In this document: in pieces, positions 8,801 to 16,062 of the stretch
How the letters are laid out: each line of letters begins with the position of its first letter
Position numbering within the stretch: the first letter of the stretch is position 1
Source: Bacillota bacterium
GTDB taxonomy: Bacteria > Bacillota > Clostridia > Christensenellales > CAG-138
DNA length: 20,382 bases
Assembly (NCBI GenBank): GCA_023435855.1
Contig: JAEZLG010000008.1
Location: forward strand, 1 to 20,382
Reading direction: 5' to 3'
Translations under genes and position numbers: made by a program
The notes under the pieces: model-generated
The model's database searches: none
Seen by the model: only the letters and a program-made list of their open reading frames with translations
What the model was told of the DNA's origin: nothing

Positions 8801-8828
8801 ATTATAACACAACGGATGTATATTTCAA
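8801..8828 (-). promoter_or_regulatory. Promoter of the ornithine operon
   Basis: On the minus strand a -35 TTGAAA (8828-8823) is followed after 16 bases by a perfect -10 TATAAT (8806-8801). This places the transcript start near 8794 and gives a leader of about 50 bases before the ord ATG, too short for a known large riboswitch. The rest of the 249-base divergent gap (8744-8992) shows no other clear signal. The plus-strand promoter for the small membrane protein is uncertain (weak TATAAA at 8908-8913). No sigma-54 -24/-12 element was seen. Confidence 0.65.
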
Positions 8829-8992
8829 GAAACAGAATAGATTTTATACATTTTGGGTAATCACAGAAATCGCCTGTATTTTGGCGTTTTTCTAAATTTC
8901 AATTATGTATAAAGCTTGTCTGCTGTCCCGGGCGTTATTCTCCCGCCATTTTTAGGACATACTGTAGCTATCAGGAAAACGGAGGTATCGAT

Positions 8993-9469
8993 ATGGAAGG
9001 AAAACCCGTAGCAAGCTCGGAGCTTGAAGCCCGGCCGGAAAACGCAAAAATAAGCGCTGTGCTTTCTCTAAAGCAGATACAGGAAGATGTGGCGTTTCAA
9101 AAGAAGTACGCAAGAGCGCATTTTAGGCTTGGTGTACTGCGCACCGTGCTGGCGGTGCTTGTGCTTGCGGCGGCGGCTGTTCTGCTGTTTAGCGGCGTAC
9201 AGCAGGTGCAAGCTACACTCACGCGGCTCGATGCCATGATGGATAAGATTGAGAGCATCGATTTAACAGGCATCGGCCAAAGTGTTGAAGTCCTAAAACA
9301 GCAGGGAAACAGCATTGCCGAGGAGACCACGGAAAAGCTCGATGCAGCACTGGCGCAGTTTCAGGAAATGCTTGGTGCTATGGAGAAGGTGGACTTTACA
9401 GCACTTACGCAAAGCCTTGAGGATTTTAAGGTTCTTATAGAGCCGGTACGGGCGTTTTTCGGGGGCTAA
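8993..9469 (+). CDS. Small single-pass membrane protein with coiled-coil repeats, unknown function
   Basis: I do not recognise the family. The 158-residue protein has a charged N-terminal part (1-45, probably cytoplasmic), one hydrophobic segment at about 48-69 (valine/alanine/leucine-rich) and a heptad-like C-terminal region. The latter contains two related blocks, one at about 84-102 (IDLTGIGQSVEVLK) and one at 129-146 (VDFTALTQSLEDFK). The start is firm: GGAGG at 8981-8985 with a 7-base spacer. It stands alone between a divergent operon and its own terminator. The layout recalls DUF948-like or chemoreceptor-helix proteins, but nothing shows a signalling domain. Confidence 0.8.
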   Translation: MEGKPVASSELEARPENAKISAVLSLKQIQEDVAFQKKYARAHFRLGVLRTVLAVLVLAAAAVLLFSGVQQVQATLTRLDAMMDKIESIDLTGIGQSVEVLKQQGNSIAEETTEKLDAALAQFQEMLGAMEKVDFTALTQSLEDFKVLIEPVRAFFGG

Positions 9470-9495
9470 ATACACTACACGCCGTTTTTAAAGAT

Positions 9496-9524
9496 AAGGG
9501 CGGATGGTTTCACCGTCCTTTTTT
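9496..9524 (+). terminator. Intrinsic terminator of the small membrane protein gene
   Basis: Arms AAGGGCGG (9496-9503) and CCGTCCTT (9513-9520) pair with one G-U wobble around a 9-base loop, and a run of T continues to 9524. It ends the single-gene transcript and insulates the chitobiose phosphorylase genes. Confidence 0.8.
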
Positions 9525-9644
9525 CGCGCGTGCTTTACCCTTTTTCGAATACGAAAAAAGAGGCTTCACTTTTTTGATCCGCATTTTCGCAAGTAAAAGC
9601 AAATATTCGCAGTTTCATCCATTATCCGCTTGCATGGAAGGTTT

Positions 9645-9650
9645 TATAAT
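9645..9650 (+). promoter_or_regulatory. Probable -10 box for the chitobiose phosphorylase operon
   Basis: A perfect TATAAT lies 46 bases ahead of the ATG at 9696. The -35 at 17-base spacing (TTATCC, 9622-9627) is poor, so an activator may be needed. Between the terminator and this box lie two AT-rich inverted repeats (9541-9558, arms TTTTTCG/CGAAAAA, and an adjacent AAAAAAG/CTTTTTT pair) that could be operator sites, but nothing proves it. Confidence 0.45.
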
Positions 9651-9695
9651 AGATTTAGGATATCTATGTTTATCATACTGTGAGGGCGGAATTAC

Positions 9696-10919
9696 ATGCA
9701 GTACGGAAGATTTGACGAGAAAAAGCAGGAATATGTCATCGATCGGGTGGATTTACCCGTTTCTTGGACCAATTACATAGGCATCAACGAAATGTGCGGC
9801 GTGTTCAACCACACGGCCGGAGGCTATCTATTTTACAAAACCCCCGAATACCACCGCATCACCCGCTTTCGCCCCAATGGTGTGCCAATGGATTTTCCCG
9901 GCCATTACATCTACATCCGCGATGATGAGACCGGCGAATACTGGAGTGTTTCGTGGCAGCCCGTCGGGAAGCCGCTTAACAACGCGCAATATACCTGCCG
10001 CCACGGCCTTTCCTACAGCGTGTATGAGTGCGACTATAACGGCATAAAAGCCTCTGAAACATTGTTTGTCGCAGCAGACGACCCCGTGGAAATTATGGAC
10101 GTAAAGCTTAAAAACACCTCCGGGAAAAAGCGGACTTTAAGCGTTTACTCCTACCTCGAGTTTTCGTTTCACCATATCGACATGGATAATCGCAATTTCC
10201 AGATGAGCCTATATGCCGCCGGTTCACGTTATGAAGACGGCGTAATAGAGCACGATCTTTACTATGAGGAAAACGGTTATCAGTTTTTTACCTCGAATTT
10301 TAAACCCGATGGCTTCGACTGCTTGCGCGACGCTTTTATAGGCCCCTATCACACGGAGCGTAACCCCATTGCGGTGGAGCGCGGTGCGTGTTCATCGAGC
10401 TTTGAAAAGGGCGGCAACCATTGCGGCACTTTGCAAAAAAAGCTTGTTCTCGAATCGGAGGAGGAAGTTCGCCTCATTTACCTTCTGGGCGAAGGAGGAG
10501 TTGACGCGGGTAAGCGCATGCGCGATAAGTACGGCAACAACGAAGCGGCTGACATGCAGCTTAAAAAGCTCGCTGCATTTTGGGAGAATAAGCGCCAACA
10601 GCTTCAGGTCAATACCCCCAATGACGGCATGAATGCACTTTTAAACACATGGACGCTATACCAGAGCGAGATTAATATCATGTTCTCGCGTTTTTCCTCC
10701 TTTATCGAGGTTGGAGGGCGTACGGGGCTCGGCTACCGTGATACGGCGCAGGACGCGATGGCCGTGCCCCACTCCAACCCCGAAAAATGCAAGGAGCGTA
10801 TCGTGCAGCTTCTAAAGGCGCTCACGAACGAGGGCTATGGTTTGCATCTGTTTGAGCCTCAATGGTTTGAGCAGGAAGGCAAACAGCAAAGCTTTAAATC
10901 CCCTACGGTAATCCCTTAA
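9696..10919 (+). CDS. Open N-terminal segment of the GH94 phosphorylase (407 residues)
   Basis: This is the part translated from the normal start, whose ribosome site (GAGGGCGGA, 9682-9690) is moderate. It covers the beta-sandwich, the linker and the first part of the catalytic barrel up to SPTVIP. It lacks the catalytic aspartate, so on its own it should have no phosphorolytic activity. Confidence 0.85.
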   Translation: MQYGRFDEKKQEYVIDRVDLPVSWTNYIGINEMCGVFNHTAGGYLFYKTPEYHRITRFRPNGVPMDFPGHYIYIRDDETGEYWSVSWQPVGKPLNNAQYTCRHGLSYSVYECDYNGIKASETLFVAADDPVEIMDVKLKNTSGKKRTLSVYSYLEFSFHHIDMDNRNFQMSLYAAGSRYEDGVIEHDLYYEENGYQFFTSNFKPDGFDCLRDAFIGPYHTERNPIAVERGACSSSFEKGGNHCGTLQKKLVLESEEEVRLIYLLGEGGVDAGKRMRDKYGNNEAADMQLKKLAAFWENKRQQLQVNTPNDGMNALLNTWTLYQSEINIMFSRFSSFIEVGGRTGLGYRDTAQDAMAVPHSNPEKCKERIVQLLKALTNEGYGLHLFEPQWFEQEGKQQSFKSPTVIP

Positions 10920-10937
10920 CGCGATAAAAAAGACATC

Positions 10938-12086
10938 GTGCACGGCATACAAGACGCGTGTGCCGACGATGCGCTTTGGCTTGTATCCGCTATCGTCAAC
11001 TTCGTAAAGGAAACGGGTGATTTCGAATTTTTACATACGCCCGTGACATATGCCGACTTCGGTGCAGATGATGTTTACGGCCATATGAAGCGTATACTGG
11101 ACTTTTCCGCCAAACAAGTAGGCAAAAACGGCATCTGCAAGGGTTTGCGCGCCGATTGGAATGACTGCCTTAATTTGGGCGGTGGGGAAAGCGCCATGGT
11201 GAGCTTTTTGCATCATTGGGCACTCGTGCAATTTATTGAACTTGCGCGTTATCTCGGTAATGCTGAGGATGTAAAAACCTATGAAGCTATGGCAAAGCAT
11301 GTGAAGGAAGTTTGCGAAAACGTGCTTTGGGACGGCAAATGGTACATACGCGGCATTACGGCGGATAATCGAAAAATAGGCACGCATACCGATAAAGAGG
11401 GCCGTGTGCACTTAGAAAGCAACACCTGGGCGGTACTTTCGGGGGTAGCGTCCATGGAGCGCGGCAGGCAGTGCATGGATTCTGTCAAAGAATACCTTTT
11501 TACCGAGTACGGTCTCATGCTAAACGCCCCTCCGTACACCAAAGAGGACGACGGCATTGGTTTTGTGACGCGCGTCTACCCGGGTGTTAAGGAAAACGGT
11601 GCTATATTCTCACACCCTAACCCCTGGGCATGGGCGGCAGAATGTATATTGGGCAACGGTGCACAAGCCATGGAGTTTTATGACGCGCTTTCGCCTTATA
11701 ACCAAAACGATAAGATCGAGATACGCCAGTCGGAGCCATATTCCTATTGCCAGTTCGTAATGGGTAAGGCACATACGGCATTTGGCCGCGCGCGCCATCC
11801 GTTTATGACAGGTACCGCGGGATGGGCGTATTTTTCAGCTACACAGTGTATGCTTGGTATGCGCCCGGGCTTTGATGCGCTTGATCTCGATCCTTGCGTG
11901 CCTGCGGATTGGAAGGAATTTTCTATGCTCCGTACATGGCGCGGCGCAAGGTTTGAGATACGGGTGGAAAACCCGCAAGGCGTGCAAAAGGGCGTTAAGG
12001 AGATCTACCTTAACGGCGAGCGCGTGGAACGTATCGCAGTACAGGCAAAAAACACCACACACACGGTTCGCGTCGTGATGGGTTAA
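10938..12086 (+). CDS. Open C-terminal segment of the GH94 phosphorylase (from GTG)
   Basis: This segment is in the same frame as the N-terminal one. It begins 18 bases after the TAA at the first possible start (GTG within KKDIVHGIQDACADDALWL). No ribosome site precedes it, so separate translation is doubtful. It holds the catalytic aspartate, the rest of the barrel and the jelly-roll tail, with no further stop in 382 codons. Confidence 0.7.
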   Translation: MHGIQDACADDALWLVSAIVNFVKETGDFEFLHTPVTYADFGADDVYGHMKRILDFSAKQVGKNGICKGLRADWNDCLNLGGGESAMVSFLHHWALVQFIELARYLGNAEDVKTYEAMAKHVKEVCENVLWDGKWYIRGITADNRKIGTHTDKEGRVHLESNTWAVLSGVASMERGRQCMDSVKEYLFTEYGLMLNAPPYTKEDDGIGFVTRVYPGVKENGAIFSHPNPWAWAAECILGNGAQAMEFYDALSPYNQNDKIEIRQSEPYSYCQFVMGKAHTAFGRARHPFMTGTAGWAYFSATQCMLGMRPGFDALDLDPCVPADWKEFSMLRTWRGARFEIRVENPQGVQKGVKEIYLNGERVERIAVQAKNTTHTVRVVMG

Positions 12087-12138
12087 ACGTTGATTGAATG
12101 TTCAGTTATATGGTGTAATGAGAGAAGGAGATAGTTCC

Positions 12139-13560
12139 ATGATTCGATTTGGAACGGGGGGCTGGCGTGCCATCATAGCCGATGGGTTCACCAAAGCAAA
12201 CGTGCAACTTCTTACCTTTGCGCTATGCAAAATGATGCGCGACGAGGGAAAAGAAAAAAGCGGCGTTTGCATCGGATACGACAGGCGCTTTTTATCGCGG
12301 GAGGCTTCGCATTGGGCAGCGGAGGTGTTTGCGGCACAGGGGATTTTTTGCCGCGTTATCGACCGCGAAGCCCCTACCCCGCTTATTATGTTTACGGTAA
12401 AACAGCTCAATACCGAGTACGGCATGGCAATCACCGCCAGCCATAATCCCGCCGTGTACAACGGCGTAAAACTTTTCACCGCCGGTGGGCGCGATGCTTC
12501 AGAGACGGTAACACGCAAGCTCGAGGGCTATATCGACCGCCATGAGCATGATCTTATCCCCCTTATGGAGTATGAGGAGGCTAAAACCAGCGGCGTTGTG
12601 TACGAAATTAACCCGCTCAACGACTATATCGACAGCATTTTGGCGCTTGTGGATACCGAAGCCATTAAAAAGGCGCGCTTAAAGATTGCCTTAGACCCCA
12701 TGTACGGTGTGAGCCAAACGAGCCTTCGCACAATACTTCTTACTACGCGCTGCGAGGTGGATGTTATCCACGAGCGCCATGATACGCTGTTTGGTGGCAG
12801 GCTTCCCACGCCAAACCCGGATACACTCAACAGCTTGAGCGATTTTGTTGTGGAAAACAAATGCAGCCTCGGCATAGCAACCGACGGGGATGCCGACCGT
12901 ATCGGCGTCATCGACGATGCGGGTGCTTTTGTGCATCCCAATAAACTTTTGGTACTCTTGTATTATTATCTTTTGCAATACCGCGGCTGGCACGGGCCGG
13001 TTGTCAGAAACAACTCCACAACCCATCTTCTTGATCGCGTGGCGAAGGCATTTAACGAAATTTGCTACGAGGTGCCGGTGGGCTTCAAGCATATCTCCTC
13101 CAAAATGGAGGAAACAGGTGCCGTAATCGGCGGTGAATCCTCGGGCGGGCTTACGGTTCGCGGGCATATCCGCGGCAAGGATGGCATCTATGCGGCGGCG
13201 CTGCTTGTAGAAATGACGGCAAAAACCGGCAAGCGACTGAGCGATTTATACTCTGAGATTACAGCAATATTCGGCGATGCATATACTGCAGAAGCCGATA
13301 TCAAGCTCAACCGCGGCAACAAACAGGTGCTGATGGACAGACTGTTTGTCGATAAGCAGCTGCCGGAATTCCCGTTTAAGATTGAGCGGGTTTCCTACCT
13401 AGACGGCTGCAAAGTGTATTTTAAAAACGGAGGCTTTATGGTTGCGCGTTTTTCCGGCACCGAGCCACTTTTAAGGCTGTGCTGTGAAATGGGTACGCAA
13501 AAGGACGCGGACGCATGCCTCAGGCTTTTTGAGCAATTTCTGGAGCTCCAAGCCGCATAA
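12139..13560 (+). CDS. Alpha-D-phosphohexomutase (phosphoglucomutase/phosphomannomutase family)
   Basis: The enzyme moves phosphate between C1 and C6 of a hexose phosphate. The start at 12139 is chosen for GAAGGAG 8 bases upstream and the canonical opening MIRFGTGGWRAIIADGF; an earlier in-frame ATG at 12094 adds 15 unconserved residues. The 473-residue protein has all four motifs in order: phosphoserine loop TASHNP, metal loop DGDADRIG, sugar loop GGESSGG and phosphate-binding RFSGTEPLLR. It lies 52 bases after the GH94 gene. The likely substrate is therefore GlcNAc-1-phosphate, giving GlcNAc-6-phosphate, though glucose or mannose phosphate is possible from the family alone. Confidence 0.9.
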   Translation: MIRFGTGGWRAIIADGFTKANVQLLTFALCKMMRDEGKEKSGVCIGYDRRFLSREASHWAAEVFAAQGIFCRVIDREAPTPLIMFTVKQLNTEYGMAITASHNPAVYNGVKLFTAGGRDASETVTRKLEGYIDRHEHDLIPLMEYEEAKTSGVVYEINPLNDYIDSILALVDTEAIKKARLKIALDPMYGVSQTSLRTILLTTRCEVDVIHERHDTLFGGRLPTPNPDTLNSLSDFVVENKCSLGIATDGDADRIGVIDDAGAFVHPNKLLVLLYYYLLQYRGWHGPVVRNNSTTHLLDRVAKAFNEICYEVPVGFKHISSKMEETGAVIGGESSGGLTVRGHIRGKDGIYAAALLVEMTAKTGKRLSDLYSEITAIFGDAYTAEADIKLNRGNKQVLMDRLFVDKQLPEFPFKIERVSYLDGCKVYFKNGGFMVARFSGTEPLLRLCCEMGTQKDADACLRLFEQFLELQAA

Positions 13561-13589
13561 GCGCTTAAAACATAACATATTGCATATGG

Positions 13590-13632
13590 TTTTATGCTAT
13601 AATCCCTCCAAGCAGCGTGTTGCGGTTTAGGA
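13590..13632 (+). repeat. Duplicated promoter-leader element, copy 1 (amidohydrolase)
   Basis: It shares with copy 2 (15310-15351) the blocks TTTTATGCTATAAT (13590-13603), CAGCGTGTTGCG (13613-13624) and TAGGA (13628-13632) in the same order and almost the same spacing. The first block is an extended -10 promoter (TGCTATAAT), so conservation runs from the promoter into the first 20 or so transcribed bases. A 5-base inverted repeat CATAT-TGC-ATATG (13576-13588) sits at the -35 position of this copy only. Confidence 0.7.
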
Positions 13633-13684
13633 GAAGGAGCAATAGCGTTTCTCGCCGCTCGGCTTTCGTGCGGCGTTTTTGTTT
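13610..13684 (+). promoter_or_regulatory. Leader with intrinsic terminator: attenuator or small RNA
   Basis: A transcript from the extended -10 promoter (TATAAT 13598-13603) would start near 13610 and meet a strong terminator within 75 bases. The amidohydrolase ATG is another 35 bases on, and no promoter fits in between. An alternative fold exists: GCGG (13622-13625) plus GAGAA (13631-13635) can pair with TTCTC (13649-13653) plus CCGC (13655-13658). That fold consumes the 5' arm of the terminator, as an antiterminator would. I could not match it to a riboswitch or T-box class. A free-standing small RNA of about 75 bases is the other reading. Confidence 0.5.
13653..13684 (+). terminator. Intrinsic terminator between leader promoter and amidohydrolase
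   Basis: Perfect arms CGCCGC (13653-13658) and GCGGCG (13670-13675) are followed by TTTTTGTTT. Two further C-G pairs can form inside after a T-T mismatch. It would also stop transcription coming from the phosphohexomutase gene. Confidence 0.8.
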
Positions 13685-13719
13685 AATTTAAACGTACATA
13701 AGGTGATCACGGAGGGAAT

Positions 13720-15261
13720 ATGAAGTATCTTCTTAAAGGGAAATATGTTTATACCGATTTTGCGGCCGGCGACAGCGGTTTGTTGCGCAATGCTGCGGTG
13801 TGTATAGAAGACACAAAGATCTTAGAGGTTGGCAATGCAGAAGCTCTGTGCAAAAAATATCCGGACGCCGAGGTGCTTGGCGGCGACGCCTATGCGGTAA
13901 TGCCGGGCATTGTGAACGCGCATTCCCACGGAAGCGGACTATCCCATGTACAGCGCGGAATCGGCTTTGATTTTCTTGAGAACTCCTTGTATGATTGGGC
14001 GCAGTGCATTACGCTTCCGCCGGAATTGAATGCGCCTATGACAGCGCTTCGCCATTTGCGAAACGGCTGCACAACCATGCACCATAACGTGATGGGCGCA
14101 GCCTTAGATGCGACAGCCTATGATACAACTGTGCGGTACCTTACTGCTTATCAAAAGACCGGCATGCGCGTTGCTTATTCCCCCGGTATCCGTGACGTTA
14201 ATGCTCTTATAAGCGACGACGAAGCGTTCTATCAAACGCTTCCGCCCGATTTGCAGGCATTTGTTTATAAAAGTATTTTCTTTGATAAAGCGCGCGCTCG
14301 CGATATGTATTTTGAATGGTTTGAACAGACGTATCAGACGTTTAACTCCGACATGACCAAGGTTTTCCTAGGGCCGTGCTGGGCACATGGCGCAACGGAT
14401 GAACTTTTGACGCGCGTTAAGCAGACAGCGGAGGATTACGGCCATCTTCCCATTCATATACACACCCTGCAAACGCCGATCCAGCGCGGGTATGGGTTAA
14501 AAAAATACGGCATGTCGCTTTTGAAGCGGCTTGATTTACTCGGCGTTGCAGACGACAATCTCACACTAGGGCATGCTGTGTATCTCGACGAGAATGACAT
14601 TCAAATTCTTAAAGATAAAAATGCATCCGTTACACATCACGCCAGCTGCAATCTGGCTATGCGAAACGGCATCTCCCCCGTCTGGTACCTGCAGCGTGCA
14701 GGTGTAAACGTTGCGCTTGGCATAGATGAAAAGAGTATCAATGACGACGAAGACGCATTTATGGAGCTTCGCATGATCTATTATCTCTCGCGTGTAAGCG
14801 GATTTGATCTTGCTGACACGAAGGCACTTACGCCGTACGAGGTGCTATCGATGGGCACACGCAACGCAGCACGTACGCTTGGATTGGAAAATAAGATCGG
14901 TGCATTAAAGCCAGGCATGCAGGCGGATGTTGTTGTAATGGAGCTTAGCGCGATTGAAAACGATCCGTGCGTAGTTCCTAATGCGGATCCTTCCATGACG
15001 CTTATACACCGCGCGTTGGGACGTTATGTAACGGATGTGTTTGTAAACGGCAAGCCGGTTATCCTGGGCAAGAAATGCCTGACCATCGATAAAGATGCGC
15101 TCTATGAGGAAGTGCGCAGCTTCGCTGCAAAGGATATGCCGGAGAAGAACCGCATATATGCTGAGAACATGCAAAAGCTCAAGCCCTATATGCAGGCGTG
15201 GTATAAGGATATGGACGATTTTGAAAGGGTTCCGTTCTATCCTGTAAACTCTAAAAAATAA
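13720..15261 (+). CDS. Metal-dependent amidohydrolase, TrzN/AtzA/SAH-deaminase type
   Basis: This is a cytoplasmic 513-residue TIM-barrel hydrolase that probably acts on a ring or amino-substituted heterocycle; the substrate is unknown. Metal ligands are visible as H68 and H70 (NAHSHG), H248 (HIHTLQT), H285 (TLGHAVYL) and D336 (LGIDEKSINDDED), with a substrate-side THHASCN. At H+3, where relatives carry a catalytic glutamate (HLxE), this protein has Q251, which may mean altered chemistry. The C-terminal part has the usual NAARTLGLENKIGALKPGMQADVV. The ATG is supported by GGAGGG at 13711-13716. A terminator-bearing leader lies directly upstream. It could be a deaminase, a chlorohydrolase-like enzyme or a hydantoinase relative. 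Confidence 0.85.
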   Translation: MKYLLKGKYVYTDFAAGDSGLLRNAAVCIEDTKILEVGNAEALCKKYPDAEVLGGDAYAVMPGIVNAHSHGSGLSHVQRGIGFDFLENSLYDWAQCITLPPELNAPMTALRHLRNGCTTMHHNVMGAALDATAYDTTVRYLTAYQKTGMRVAYSPGIRDVNALISDDEAFYQTLPPDLQAFVYKSIFFDKARARDMYFEWFEQTYQTFNSDMTKVFLGPCWAHGATDELLTRVKQTAEDYGHLPIHIHTLQTPIQRGYGLKKYGMSLLKRLDLLGVADDNLTLGHAVYLDENDIQILKDKNASVTHHASCNLAMRNGISPVWYLQRAGVNVALGIDEKSINDDEDAFMELRMIYYLSRVSGFDLADTKALTPYEVLSMGTRNAARTLGLENKIGALKPGMQADVVVMELSAIENDPCVVPNADPSMTLIHRALGRYVTDVFVNGKPVILGKKCLTIDKDALYEEVRSFAAKDMPEKNRIYAENMQKLKPYMQAWYKDMDDFERVPFYPVNSKK

Positions 15262-15309
15262 ACAATGCCCGTGCTTTCTGATAAAATAGTTTACAATATC
15301 CCGGCGCGA

Positions 15310-15351
15310 TTTTATGCTATAATTCCCCAAACAGCGTGTTGCGCTCTAGGA
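15310..15351 (+). repeat. Duplicated promoter-leader element, copy 2 (VanZ gene)
   Basis: The same three blocks as copy 1 occur at 15310-15323 (TTTTATGCTATAAT), 15332-15343 (CAGCGTGTTGCG) and 15347-15351 (TAGGA), 1720 bases downstream. The extended -10 is TGCTATAAT with TATAAT at 15318-15323. No GC-rich terminator follows here. Instead GCTCTA (15343-15348) and TAGAGC (15368-15373) form a hairpin whose loop holds a possible ATG and G-rich ribosome-site-like bases. Confidence 0.7.
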
Positions 15352-15423
15352 AATGGGGTGTGAAGCATAGAGCCTAATTGGAAAAAGGGAAGTAAGTTCT
15401 TCGCCGCCGGGCTGGTTGCTGCG

Positions 15424-16062
15424 GTGATGCTGCTTTTAGTTGGCTTAGGAGGAACGGTTTTCACGCTTCGCGTGTTTTACTTTAACGGAAGCTTTCTGGA
15501 GCCGGGAACACTCCTAAGGGTGGCACTGATATCCCCTTTGCCGATCGTGTTGGGGATATGGCTTTTATATGCTCTGAGCGGCTCAGTGGACTTTCATAAA
15601 AAGCTGCTCAATGCAGCGTGGTGGTTTTTTACTGTTCTTTACTGCATAATCTTAGGGCTTACTTTGTTCGTCGGCGGACGGCAAGACTATGACTATTCCT
15701 ATCTGCAGCCGAATCTCGTGCCGTTTGTTTCGACCATAAGCGAAATCAAAAATGCGTTTATCGGGCGGTTTACGATAAGACCATTCATAAGCCTTATCGG
15801 GAATTTGGCAATGTTTACTCCGCTTGGGTTTTTGCTGCCGTGGAGAATGAAGGGAAAGTATCCGAAGTCCAAAGCTGCATTTGTGCTTTTTCTAGCAATC
15901 CTGACAGTGGAGGTTTTACAGCAGCTTTTCGTGGTAGGCATATTCGATATAGACGATATACTGCTTAATTTTGCGGGCGCGCTTTTTGGAATTGCAGGTA
16001 AAGTCGTTGTGGAAAAGTACTTTTCTTGTCGAAAGCCTTCTACAACATTACAAATTCCTTAA
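15424..16062 (+). CDS. VanZ-family membrane protein, N-terminus uncertain
   Basis: This is a polytopic membrane protein of at least 212 residues with about six hydrophobic segments. The VanZ core is clear: NLAMFTPLGFLLPW, a TVEVLQQ segment and FDIDDILLNFAGALFG. VanZ relatives are linked to low-level teicoplanin resistance and cell-envelope functions, but the biochemical role is unknown. The GTG (15424) and ATG (15427) starts lack a ribosome site and would cut the first membrane helix. The same frame stays open upstream to a TGA at 15361 and encodes a natural lysine-rich lead-in (EPNWKKGSKFFAAGL), but with only ATA as a possible start. An ATG at 15353 is in another frame and ends after five codons. 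A one-base indel or a rare start is possible. Confidence 0.8.
   Translation: MMLLLVGLGGTVFTLRVFYFNGSFLEPGTLLRVALISPLPIVLGIWLLYALSGSVDFHKKLLNAAWWFFTVLYCIILGLTLFVGGRQDYDYSYLQPNLVPFVSTISEIKNAFIGRFTIRPFISLIGNLAMFTPLGFLLPWRMKGKYPKSKAAFVLFLAILTVEVLQQLFVVGIFDIDDILLNFAGALFGIAGKVVVEKYFSCRKPSTTLQIP

Larger units (their letters stand above)
9696..12086 (+). pseudogene. chbP: N,N'-diacetylchitobiose phosphorylase (GH94), interrupted by one in-frame stop
   Basis: The intact enzyme would cleave chitobiose with phosphate to GlcNAc-1-phosphate and GlcNAc in the cytoplasm; there is no signal peptide. Read through the single TAA at 10917-10919, the frame gives 796 residues. This is close to the roughly 800 of the Vibrio proteolyticus chitobiose phosphorylase, which it resembles from first to last block as I recall that sequence. 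Domains in order are an N-terminal beta-sandwich (to about 270), a helical linker, an (alpha/alpha)6 barrel and a C-terminal jelly roll. Landmarks are EVGGRTGLGYRDTAQD, the general acid in RADWNDCLN (D490 counting the stop as a codon), GGGES, VHLESN and AEPYSY-like SEPYSY. TAA is an ordinary stop in neighbouring genes, so recoding is unlikely. A mutation or sequence error is the simplest reading. Confidence 0.9.

Noticed and set aside
8873..8893. Terminator-like CGCC/GGCG hairpin with T-run between ord and the small membrane protein gene
   Set aside because: The stem is only four base pairs, and no gene upstream on that strand would need it; chance is likely.
10917..10919. Recoding of TAA as an amino acid
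   Set aside because: TAA ends several neighbouring genes normally, and selenocysteine and pyrrolysine use TGA and TAG, so recoding has no support.
10938..10940. GTG as a genuine independent start for the C-terminal GH94 half
   Set aside because: There is no ribosome site upstream, and the codons between the TAA and the GTG continue family-like sequence, so the halves are one interrupted gene.
12094..12138. Upstream ATG for the phosphohexomutase
   Set aside because: It adds 15 unconserved residues and has no ribosome site, while the ATG at 12139 has GAAGGAG and the canonical family N-terminus.
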